Shown here: positions 1-5,755 of the stretch, piece after piece
How positions within the stretch are numbered: the stretch's first letter is position 1
How the letters are laid out: the number at the start of each line of letters is the position of its first letter
Assembly (NCBI GenBank): GCA_027068725.1
Contig: JAMOMD010000401.1
Location: 1-5,755, forward strand
DNA length: 5,755 nt
Direction: 5' to 3'
From: Thermoproteales archaeon
Lineage (GTDB): Archaea > Thermoproteota > Thermoprotei > Thermoproteales > Thermocladiaceae
Translations under genes and position numbers: made by a program
The notes under the pieces: generated by a model
What the model saw: the letters and a program-made list of their open reading frames with translations, nothing else
Databases searched by the model: none
What the model was told of the DNA's origin: nothing

Positions 1-47
1 GGCGGGGTTAAGAGCCCGCCGCTCTAACCAGGCTGAGCTACGGGCCC
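1..47 (-). tRNA. tRNA-Lys(CUU), 5' part, cut by left window edge
   Basis: Read on the minus strand from base 47, the sequence gives acceptor strand GGGCCCG, then TA, D-stem GCTC, D-loop AGCCTGGTTA with the usual GG, D-stem GAGC, a single G, GCGGG as the 5' anticodon stem, and loop CTCTTAA. The T before the anticodon is at the expected place, and the anticodon CTT (bases 12-10) reads the lysine codon AAG. The variable loop, T-arm and 3' acceptor strand lie beyond base 1. One thing does not fit: after the seven-base loop the sequence is CCCCGCC, whereas GCGGG needs CCCGC. A clean stem forms only with an eight-base loop (GGCGGG with CCCGCC). This could mean an archaeal intron starting near position 37/38, so that the true 3' stem lies outside the window, or a one-base insertion. 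The identity is fairly sure; the intron is only a possibility. Confidence 0.85.
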
Positions 48-57
48 TTTGTGGGTG

Positions 58-109
58 TTCGAGTGTCTCCGATCTAGCGTGGGTTTTTAAGCTTTACTCT
101 TCGAGTGTC
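58..109. repeat. 10-base direct repeat TTCGAGTGTC at 58-67 and 100-109
   Basis: The plus-strand decamer TTCGAGTGTC occurs exactly twice, 42 bases apart. One copy is in the gap before the tRNA and the other lies within the last codons of the chelatase gene (Thr-Leu-Glu-Glu region). The copies differ on both sides, so the exact match is ten bases. It may be chance or the trace of a small local duplication. I see no mobile-element gene that would make it an attachment site. Confidence 0.35.
84..95 (-). promoter_or_regulatory. Candidate archaeal BRE/TATA box for the tRNA-Lys gene
   Basis: On the minus strand this reads AAAGCTTAAAAA: an A-rich possible BRE followed by the TATA-like CTTAAAAA. It lies 37 to 48 bases upstream of the tRNA 5' end, which fits an archaeal promoter with transcription starting roughly 10 bases before the mature tRNA. 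It is the only A/T-rich block in an otherwise GC-rich 46-base gap, and it overlaps the chelatase stop codon. This rests on position and composition alone. Confidence 0.4.
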
Positions 110-3100
110 CTTTCGAGATCTTCAGCGAGTCTTCTCAGTCTCTGTAACTGCTCAGGTCTGGGCTTCCAGTAGCCTCGCATATATGCCTCGTAGAGTCTCT
201 TAGCTATCTCGTACAGTGCTGCTGGATTGCTTTGTCGTATTTTCTCCCTGAACTCATCTCTCTCAATGTAGGTTGCGTATATGCTATCAAAGACCCAGGA
301 TGGAACTTCTCCCGTACATGCTGCAAGGCCTAGCACATACTCTACGCGCTTAGCTATCTCTCTAGCACCATCATACCCGTGCTCTAGCATTGCACGTATC
401 CACTTCGGATTCAGGATCCTCGTCCTGACCGCAAGATCAATCGCTTCGCCGAGACTTCGGACCTTCTCCCTTTCCAATGTTGTGTCAATCCATAGAGCTA
501 TAACAGATGTGCCCTTCTCCTTCTCTACTGCTGCCTTCAGACCTCCAAGAAACTCATAGTAGTGATCAAGATCAACTATATCGTACTCATGTGCATACCT
601 TATCTGAGTTACAAGATCGACCTTACGCAGAAGATTTGTGAACAAGTCCTTTGCACAGACTCCATGTGTATTCTCACCATAGGCATAGCTCATGTCCTCG
701 ATATATGTATCAGCAAGCTCCTCACGCGAAGACCAGTGCGAAGTCTCTATCATCTCTACAAGTCTCGTATTGTACGCACCTAGCTTAGGTCCAAATATTC
801 TGAAGAGGCTAAAGTCGCCGCCTCCAAGCTCAAGCATGTGCTTCTTGACGTAATTAACCTCAGGAGGCTCGTCTAGAGATGCTACAAGTCTCACAGCACG
901 ATCAATCATTGTTATCAAGTTCGGAAACGTATCACGAAATATTCCGCATATAGTCACCACAACGTCAATACGAGGTCTTCCAAGCTCCTCAATCGGAATA
1001 ACCTCAAGCTGCCAATCCCAGGGACCATGACGACGCACAAGTCTTACACCAAGGTACTGCAAGATCTGTCCAATAGTTTCACCACGCGTTCCCATAGTCT
1101 CAAAACCCCAAAGAACAACAGCAACAGTCTCAGGATACCTCCCAAACTTGGAATAGTACATTCTGAGAGTCTCTTCCGCAATTCTTACACCACGAATGTA
1201 CGCTGACTTACTCGGAATAAGTCTAGGATCAAACGCGTAGCCGTGAGAACCCGTTGGAAAGACTTCCGGTGTTCTAATAGGGTCACCAGCAACACGGGGC
1301 TCCACATATCCTCCCTCAATTGCTCGCAATATGCTACCAACCTCATCACTCTTAATAATTCTCTCATATAATTCCCTGACAAACCCTATGACATTCTTGA
1401 CTACCTCTCTTCTATCCTTTCGAAACATCTTCAATACACTATCATAATCGCCGTTCAGTATTGTCTTAACTATCTCCTTGACCTTATTCTCGATGTCCCT
1501 AAGAATTTGCCTACCAGTTTTATTATGTATCTTTACATGAGGATTATCAAGTACTTTATCATAGTCAATACCAAGCTCTTCGCAAATTAGACGATGTAAT
1601 GACGGAACTTCTCTATCATACCTAAGCACTATTGTTATATAATCGACAATTTCTTCGATACTCCATCTTCTTCCAATATAGTGCAGACCCTTAGGAATTA
1701 TTGCTCGTGCAATCTCGTGAAGCTTCAGATGGAGTTCTTCAAAGTCTTTAAAATCTATGTTCAGTTTTCTACATTTCTCTTTTATGAGATCCTCTATAAT
1801 CTTTGCACGTTCAGGATCAACCATTCTAGCCTCCTCATACTCATCTAGCAGATCGCTAAGCTCCTGATAGTCCTCATACAGGTCAGACGTAGTGAAGGGG
1901 GGCGTAGAGTGTGTTATAACATATGCGTAGCCTCGTCTCTTAGCAATAGTCATCTCTGAGGGATTAGTAACATGATAAATGTAGACATGTGGCACATCTT
2001 GCAGTAACACATCAGGCCAACATTTCTCTGAGAGACCTACCTCTTTTCCTGGCAAAAACTCGAGCGTTCCATGCGTACCCAAGTGAATAAGAACATCGCA
2101 CTTGAAGTGCTCAATAAGCCATAGGTAGAATGCAACATACTGATGATGTGGCGGCAAGTCCTTCGAATGATAGAGCTTTCTCGGATCTTCGTGAATTCCT
2201 CTACTTGGCTGTACACCTACAAACACGTTACCTAAGACAATACCTGGAATGACAATGCCCTTCTCATCTACGTTCACTGTACCAGGTGGTGAACCCCAAA
2301 TTCGTGAAAGTTCATTTCTAAGCTCAGGAGGAACATACTTATCAAGCAACTTCAGGTAATCATCTACGCTCACTCTCGGCAGCTTGTCACTCCATGCTCT
2401 CCATCTAGGAGAGTTTAATATAGAATTTTCTAAGAAAATTTTAACAAGCTCATCTTTACTAAGAGGCCTCGTTAGATATCCCTTCTCGTGTAATGCACTA
2501 AGAAGAACTTCAAGGCTCTTAAAGACATCTAAGTAAGAGGCGCTTCCAATATTATCTTCTCCTGGCGGATAATTATATACAATTATAGCAATTTTGATAC
2601 CTTTCCTATCTGCATTTCTCAACTTAATCCATGATAATACTCTTCGAACTCTCCTCTTAACTCTATCATCTATCACTAATATATCCTTACAAATATCGGA
2701 GCTAAGTCCTCCTAATGGTATAGGTTCAATCGCACCATCTATCTCAGGAAGAGCAACACCAGTAATGACTTCTATAGGAGATAAACCACGATTATCCTTA
2801 ATCCACTTCTCAACTTCTCTCATATACATTATCAAACCGTTAATAAGAAGACAATTGTTCCTAGACAGAAATTCTATAGTTGGCTCCGCAGGGCCACCAT
2901 ACGGACCGCCATTTATTCTAAACCACTGTAAATTAATCAAAATATCTACTTTACAGTTAGAACTTGATAAGAGTCTATCAATTTTTCTAGATTGATCGAT
3001 TAAGTCAAGAGAACCACCGCCAACGATTAGTAGTACATTAAGATTAGGAGACTTCTTAAGATATTCATATAACCTAAGTGCAACAGGCTTACACTGTTCA

Positions 3101-3801
3101 AAATGCATACCTGAATATAGCAGTATGGCCACTGTAGGTTTCCCTCTCTCATATAATTTTGGTTTGCTAAGAAATTCATTAGTTTCTGGTATCCAGAACG
3201 TGTAAGACTTAACATCTTCTACAGGTTCTTCATATGCAACATCTACATTAAAGTACTCTCTCAATAACATTAGAATGAGGTTTTTCAGATTTCTCTCGGT
3301 TCCGTACATCCAGTATCGTAATGCACGAACATAATTTCTGAGGTCTTTGAGAGATCCTAATGAGAACAGTATACCTGCCTTTTCAACTATATTGATTAGT
3401 TTTTCAAGTGATTTCATATCAAGTGTCTGTGTATCGAAATCGTACTCTCTAATTTTACTAACAACTTTTTCTCCTGTTAGTTTACCTATCTTTAGGTATT
3501 TCAATATTCTTGGGCTTCCAACTACTAGTGGCAGAATTATCTGTGCTCTTGATTGTGATAATGCTTGTTCTAGTTTCTGTAGGAACTTGCTTGTGGGAGT
3601 TCTTATATCTATTAGAACTATGTCGGAGTCTACTACATCTTTGTACATGTTATTTATGAGTTCTTCATTTTCGTCCAGCTCATGTGTATAGTATATGCTG
3701 TATCTAAGTTCTATATTCGTACCTTTAGATACTTGTTCTATTGCTCGAATTAGTGGTGAAAGAGAGGTTCTTGTCGAAATGATCACTATACTTAAGCGCA
3801 T
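94..3801 (-). CDS. cobN: CobN/BchH-family chelatase large subunit, probably cobaltochelatase CobN
   Basis: This is the large, porphyrin-binding subunit of an ATP-dependent metal chelatase. In this family it holds the tetrapyrrole while AAA+ partners drive metal insertion; CobN inserts cobalt on the way to cobalamin, BchH/ChlH inserts magnesium. The 1235 residues match the usual full length. Family blocks occur in order: an N-terminal strand MRLSIVIIST; YNYPPGEDNIGSASYLDVF (409-427); GVQPSRGIHEDPRKLYHSKD (529-548); the hallmark HLGTHGTLEFLPGKEVGL (573-590); NPSEMTIAKRRGYA (613-626); LWGFETMGTRGETIGQIL (897-914); IPIEELGRPRIDVVVT (935-950); CGIFRDTFPN (952-961); NPKWIRAMLEHGYDG (1131-1145). No signal peptide or membrane segment is evident, so it is probably cytoplasmic. 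The ATG at 3801 puts the first family strand at the N-terminus; no Shine-Dalgarno motif precedes it. Some blocks, including RGYW near the C-terminus, look BchH-like. Cobalt is inferred because a non-phototrophic archaeon would not need chlorophyll. Family is certain; the metal is less so. Confidence 0.93.
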   Translation of the reverse strand: MRLSIVIISTRTSLSPLIRAIEQVSKGTNIELRYSIYYTHELDENEELINNMYKDVVDSDIVLIDIRTPTSKFLQKLEQALSQSRAQIILPLVVGSPRILKYLKIGKLTGEKVVSKIREYDFDTQTLDMKSLEKLINIVEKAGILFSLGSLKDLRNYVRALRYWMYGTERNLKNLILMLLREYFNVDVAYEEPVEDVKSYTFWIPETNEFLSKPKLYERGKPTVAILLYSGMHFEQCKPVALRLYEYLKKSPNLNVLLIVGGGSLDLIDQSRKIDRLLSSSNCKVDILINLQWFRINGGPYGGPAEPTIEFLSRNNCLLINGLIMYMREVEKWIKDNRGLSPIEVITGVALPEIDGAIEPIPLGGLSSDICKDILVIDDRVKRRVRRVLSWIKLRNADRKGIKIAIIVYNYPPGEDNIGSASYLDVFKSLEVLLSALHEKGYLTRPLSKDELVKIFLENSILNSPRWRAWSDKLPRVSVDDYLKLLDKYVPPELRNELSRIWGSPPGTVNVDEKGIVIPGIVLGNVFVGVQPSRGIHEDPRKLYHSKDLPPHHQYVAFYLWLIEHFKCDVLIHLGTHGTLEFLPGKEVGLSEKCWPDVLLQDVPHVYIYHVTNPSEMTIAKRRGYAYVITHSTPPFTTSDLYEDYQELSDLLDEYEEARMVDPERAKIIEDLIKEKCRKLNIDFKDFEELHLKLHEIARAIIPKGLHYIGRRWSIEEIVDYITIVLRYDREVPSLHRLICEELGIDYDKVLDNPHVKIHNKTGRQILRDIENKVKEIVKTILNGDYDSVLKMFRKDRREVVKNVIGFVRELYERIIKSDEVGSILRAIEGGYVEPRVAGDPIRTPEVFPTGSHGYAFDPRLIPSKSAYIRGVRIAEETLRMYYSKFGRYPETVAVVLWGFETMGTRGETIGQILQYLGVRLVRRHGPWDWQLEVIPIEELGRPRIDVVVTICGIFRDTFPNLITMIDRAVRLVASLDEPPEVNYVKKHMLELGGGDFSLFRIFGPKLGAYNTRLVEMIETSHWSSREELADTYIEDMSYAYGENTHGVCAKDLFTNLLRKVDLVTQIRYAHEYDIVDLDHYYEFLGGLKAAVEKEKGTSVIALWIDTTLEREKVRSLGEAIDLAVRTRILNPKWIRAMLEHGYDGAREIAKRVEYVLGLAACTGEVPSWVFDSIYATYIERDEFREKIRQSNPAALYEIAKRLYEAYMRGYWKPRPEQLQRLRRLAEDLERTLEE

Positions 3802-3843
3802 GATTGTGTGTAGCTATTTTTGTGAGAAGTATTACTGCGTTAC

Positions 3844-4584
3844 TTATTCCTGCAGCTTTGTTAGCGAGTACCAGACCTCCTCCTGGCCTAGCCTAGTTGT
3901 GAGTGCTGTCCCAGGTTTTATTGTAATCTGCTTATAGTTCTCAACTATTTTCCTTATATAGGGATACTCTAGTAGTTCATTAGGCACATAAAGTATCTCT
4001 GCAATTCCTTTTGCAGTAGAAATAAACAGGTTTTCTTGCTGATTTGCTGATATTACAATAAGGTAGAGGTTTGAGCAGCACTCTCTTATCTGCAGTACTG
4101 GTATGACAATGCTTGTAGGAGTAAGAGAGCGTTTTTTAGCTATCTCTATCAGCTTATCTGTCAGTTTTTCTAATGAATACTCTGCATCAGTCTCATATAT
4201 CGTTGCTACAAGTTCAAGTAATAGTAGCTCAGGTCTAATATCAGGTATCTCTATGTTTCTCTCTATGAGCTCAGCATATACCTGTTCAAAGTTCATTAAA
4301 CCATAGTACGATGTGCATAGTATGCAGTCAGTTGCAACTCTATAATACGTCTGTGCAGACGATGCTACTAGACATAGCTCTGAGTTAGCTTGCTTTCCAA
4401 TATTGAACTCTGGTATAAGTAGTTCACTAATGTATTCGCATTCCTTAATATAGGATAGTCGTATGACTCTGCCGTCTTTAACATGTGTTACAACAAAACT
4501 TCCTGCATGTAGCTGAAGTTGCTCAAAATGTTGTCTAGCAATTTCTATAGCATCTGCAGTGTTTGCACGTACTGCATAGAGCAT
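3844..4584 (-). CDS. Unidentified 246-residue protein between hypD and cobN
   Basis: I do not recognise this protein. It is very likely a real gene: it is the only long frame in the space between two genes of the same strand, leaves gaps of only 54 and 42 bases, and overlaps neither. The ATG at 4584 is the only plausible start, since an in-frame TAG lies at 4632-4630 with no ATG, GTG or TTG between. No Shine-Dalgarno motif precedes it. The sequence shows no signal peptide or membrane helix and suggests a soluble alpha/beta protein, with hydrophobic strands near residues 29-33, 69-74, 157-166 and 172-180 and a charged helical stretch near 116-151. It has six cysteines (49, 71, 87, 90, 169, 170), including a CxxC (CILC, 87-90) and an adjacent pair (RECCS). 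These could bind metal or be redox active, but that is inference. Position suggests a link to hydrogenase maturation or tetrapyrrole metallation, which is unproven. Confidence 0.8.
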   Translation of the reverse strand: MLYAVRANTADAIEIARQHFEQLQLHAGSFVVTHVKDGRVIRLSYIKECEYISELLIPEFNIGKQANSELCLVASSAQTYYRVATDCILCTSYYGLMNFEQVYAELIERNIEIPDIRPELLLLELVATIYETDAEYSLEKLTDKLIEIAKKRSLTPTSIVIPVLQIRECCSNLYLIVISANQQENLFISTAKGIAEILYVPNELLEYPYIRKIVENYKQITIKPGTALTTRLGQEEVWYSLTKLQE

Positions 4585-4603
4585 ATGTTTCCAGTGTTGT
4601 CGT

Positions 4604-4626
4604 AGAGACGTAACAATGTTTAACCT
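4604..4626 (-). promoter_or_regulatory. Weak TATA-like stretch upstream of the 246-residue gene
   Basis: Within the 54-base gap after hypD, the minus strand reads TTAAGGTTAAACATTG, with the TTAAAC part 32 to 37 bases before the ATG at 4584. That spacing would suit an archaeal TATA box and a near-leaderless transcript, but the match is poor. Read-through from hypD is an equally good explanation. Confidence 0.18.
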
Positions 4627-4638
4627 TAACTAGAGAGT

Positions 4639-5755
4639 TTACACAAGTCCAAGTTCTCTAGCAATATCCTGTACAAGAGAGGTCGAGCCATACTTGGCCC
4701 ATATTGCACAAGTTCCCTCGCTAGAAACCATGCATGGTCCGATAGGTCTATCAGGTCTACACTCGCGTAGGAATAGTGGACAATCAGTTGGGTATGCTAA
4801 TCCAAGCATGATCTCTCCGCACTTACATGCTGCTGGTAAGTCCTTTCTCCAGCTCTTTTCGTCAAGGTCAGGTATTCCAAGTTGAGCAAACGCATCCCAT
4901 TTACTGTACTTCTCGCGAAGATAGAGACCACTATCAGGTATGAACCCTATGCCTCTCCATGCAGCTTTCCGAACCTCAAACACCTCGCTCATGAGCTTCT
5001 TCGCATGTACATTACCTTCCCACGAAACAGCACGAGCATACTCAATAACTACTCGTGCTTCACCCTTCGCAAGTTGTCGAAGAATTTCGCAGATAGATAA
5101 CATCAGATCAACAGGCTCAAATCCAGAAACGACAACAGGTATTCCAAACTTTTCACATAACACAGTCCACGCAGATCCGCCAACTATAGTTGAGACATGT
5201 CCGGGTGCTACAACTCCAAAGAGGATCTCCTGTCCTAAGACTTTCATTAAAAATTCTCTACACACGTTAATACTGTAGACAGCAGCAGGAGGTGTTAATC
5301 TTACAACACTCAAAAAATAAAAGTTGTCAGGTACCTTGCCGTTGTAGAACATCATTGCATAAGCAGGTGCAATAGTCTCAAAACCTATACCTAAGAAAAC
5401 TGCTTGCTTCTTAGACGCTCTCTTGAAATGATTAACTGCTTCGAGAAAGCTATAAACTACAACAACATCACCTCCAAGAGCCTTAGCTTCCTCGAGACTA
5501 CGTGCACCTTCGACACTTCTTAGTGCAGGTACTCGGAAAGTATCACCGTACGTGTATATCGTAAAATTATCCTTCAGACAAAGTTCAATACATTTCTCAA
5601 TATAGTAAGAGGGAGTTATACAGACAGGGCATCCAGGACCTGCAATAAGTTCTATATCACTTGGTAGGAGACTTCGTATACCATAGTATACGGTAGTCCA
5701 TTCGTGAGTTCCGCAAAAATTCATTATTCTAATCTTAATATCCCTACCATATTTC
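4639..5755 (-). CDS. hypD: [NiFe]-hydrogenase maturation protein HypD, 5' end outside window
   Basis: HypD is an iron-sulfur protein that works with HypC as the scaffold on which Fe(CN)2CO is built before delivery to the hydrogenase large subunit; HypE and HypF supply the cyanide. The C-terminus is complete (TAA at 4641-4639). The frame is still open at the right edge. The first in-window ATG (5724) is not the start, because it is preceded in frame by KYGRDIKIRI, which matches the conserved strand before the first motif. Numbering from that Met, visible motifs are CGTHE (4-8), GPGCPVC (29-35), LGIGFETIAP (111-120), APGHVS (173-178), SGFEP (200-204), and a cysteine-rich C-terminal region: CKCGE (300-304), DC (315), EC (322), GPCMVSSEGTCA (329-340). 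This last part carries the cysteines expected to bind the [4Fe-4S] cluster. Probably only a short N-terminal piece is missing, as 361 residues is near the usual length of about 370. It implies the organism makes a [NiFe] hydrogenase. Confidence 0.96.
   Translation of the reverse strand, partial: KYGRDIKIRIMNFCGTHEWTTVYYGIRSLLPSDIELIAGPGCPVCITPSYYIEKCIELCLKDNFTIYTYGDTFRVPALRSVEGARSLEEAKALGGDVVVVYSFLEAVNHFKRASKKQAVFLGIGFETIAPAYAMMFYNGKVPDNFYFLSVVRLTPPAAVYSINVCREFLMKVLGQEILFGVVAPGHVSTIVGGSAWTVLCEKFGIPVVVSGFEPVDLMLSICEILRQLAKGEARVVIEYARAVSWEGNVHAKKLMSEVFEVRKAAWRGIGFIPDSGLYLREKYSKWDAFAQLGIPDLDEKSWRKDLPAACKCGEIMLGLAYPTDCPLFLRECRPDRPIGPCMVSSEGTCAIWAKYGSTSLVQDIARELGLV

Noticed and set aside
84..88. 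T-run as a terminator for the chelatase transcript
   Set aside because: The T-run is on the plus strand; on the transcribed minus-strand sense it is an A-run, so it fits a TATA-like box and not a terminator.
1185..1382. Minus-strand 65-codon frame within the chelatase gene
   Set aside because: It sits wholly inside the chelatase in another frame of the same strand, where the chelatase frame encodes a conserved region (PTGSHGYAFDP).
2594..2995. Plus-strand open frame of 133 codons inside the chelatase region
   Set aside because: It lies opposite well-conserved minus-strand coding sequence, has no recognisable motif, and its composition is what a reversed frame of the chelatase gives.
3347..3691. 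Plus-strand open frame of 114 codons, rich in Ser and Leu
   Set aside because: The Ser/Leu richness mirrors charged and hydrophobic helices of the chelatase N-terminus on the other strand; no promoter or motif supports it.
4940..5278. Plus-strand open frame of 112 codons opposite hypD
   Set aside because: It is the antisense shadow of conserved HypD motifs and shows no independent sign of coding.
5722..5724. ATG as the start codon of hypD
   Set aside because: The frame stays open upstream to the window edge and encodes KIRI just before, which is part of the conserved N-terminal strand of HypD, so the real start lies outside.
1..5755. CRISPR array, insertion sequence, toxin-antitoxin or defence system
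   Set aside because: I found no regularly spaced repeats, transposase motifs or terminal inverted repeats, and the coding space is filled by metabolic genes and one unknown.

Overview
The window looks like a hyperthermophilic archaeon, probably a crenarchaeote (Thermoproteota). The evidence is a very GC-rich tRNA end (acceptor GGGCCCG) in a background of only about 30-55% GC by 60-base line, heavy use of ATA and AGA/AGG codons, no Shine-Dalgarno motif before the two complete genes, a TATA-like box in place of a bacterial -35/-10 pair, and archaeal-looking protein sequences. I cannot name the species.

Every gene I can support is on the minus strand, so the order of transcription runs right to left. 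First, from the right edge, is hypD, the [NiFe]-hydrogenase maturation factor, whose 5' end lies outside the window. Next comes a 246-residue protein I do not recognise (3844-4584). It is followed by a full-length CobN/BchH-family metal-chelatase large subunit of 1235 residues (94-3801). Last is the 5' part of a tRNA-Lys(CUU) gene (47 down to 1), cut by the left edge. The gaps are short (54, 42 and 46 bases), so no stretch over 300 bases lacks a gene.

Two metal-cofactor genes with an unknown gene between them, all closely spaced, could form one transcription unit. HypD helps build the Fe(CN)2CO group of [NiFe] hydrogenase. The CobN-like subunit most likely holds the tetrapyrrole while cobalt is inserted for cobalamin. 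The AAA+ partner subunits (CobS/CobT or ChlI/ChlD type) are not here. Whether the neighbours share more than spacing is unknown. The tRNA appears to have its own promoter, overlapping the chelatase stop codon.

No CRISPR array, insertion sequence, rRNA or defence system was seen. The points most worth a second look are the unidentified protein, the irregular anticodon stem of the tRNA (possible intron), and the exact metal and identity of the chelatase.
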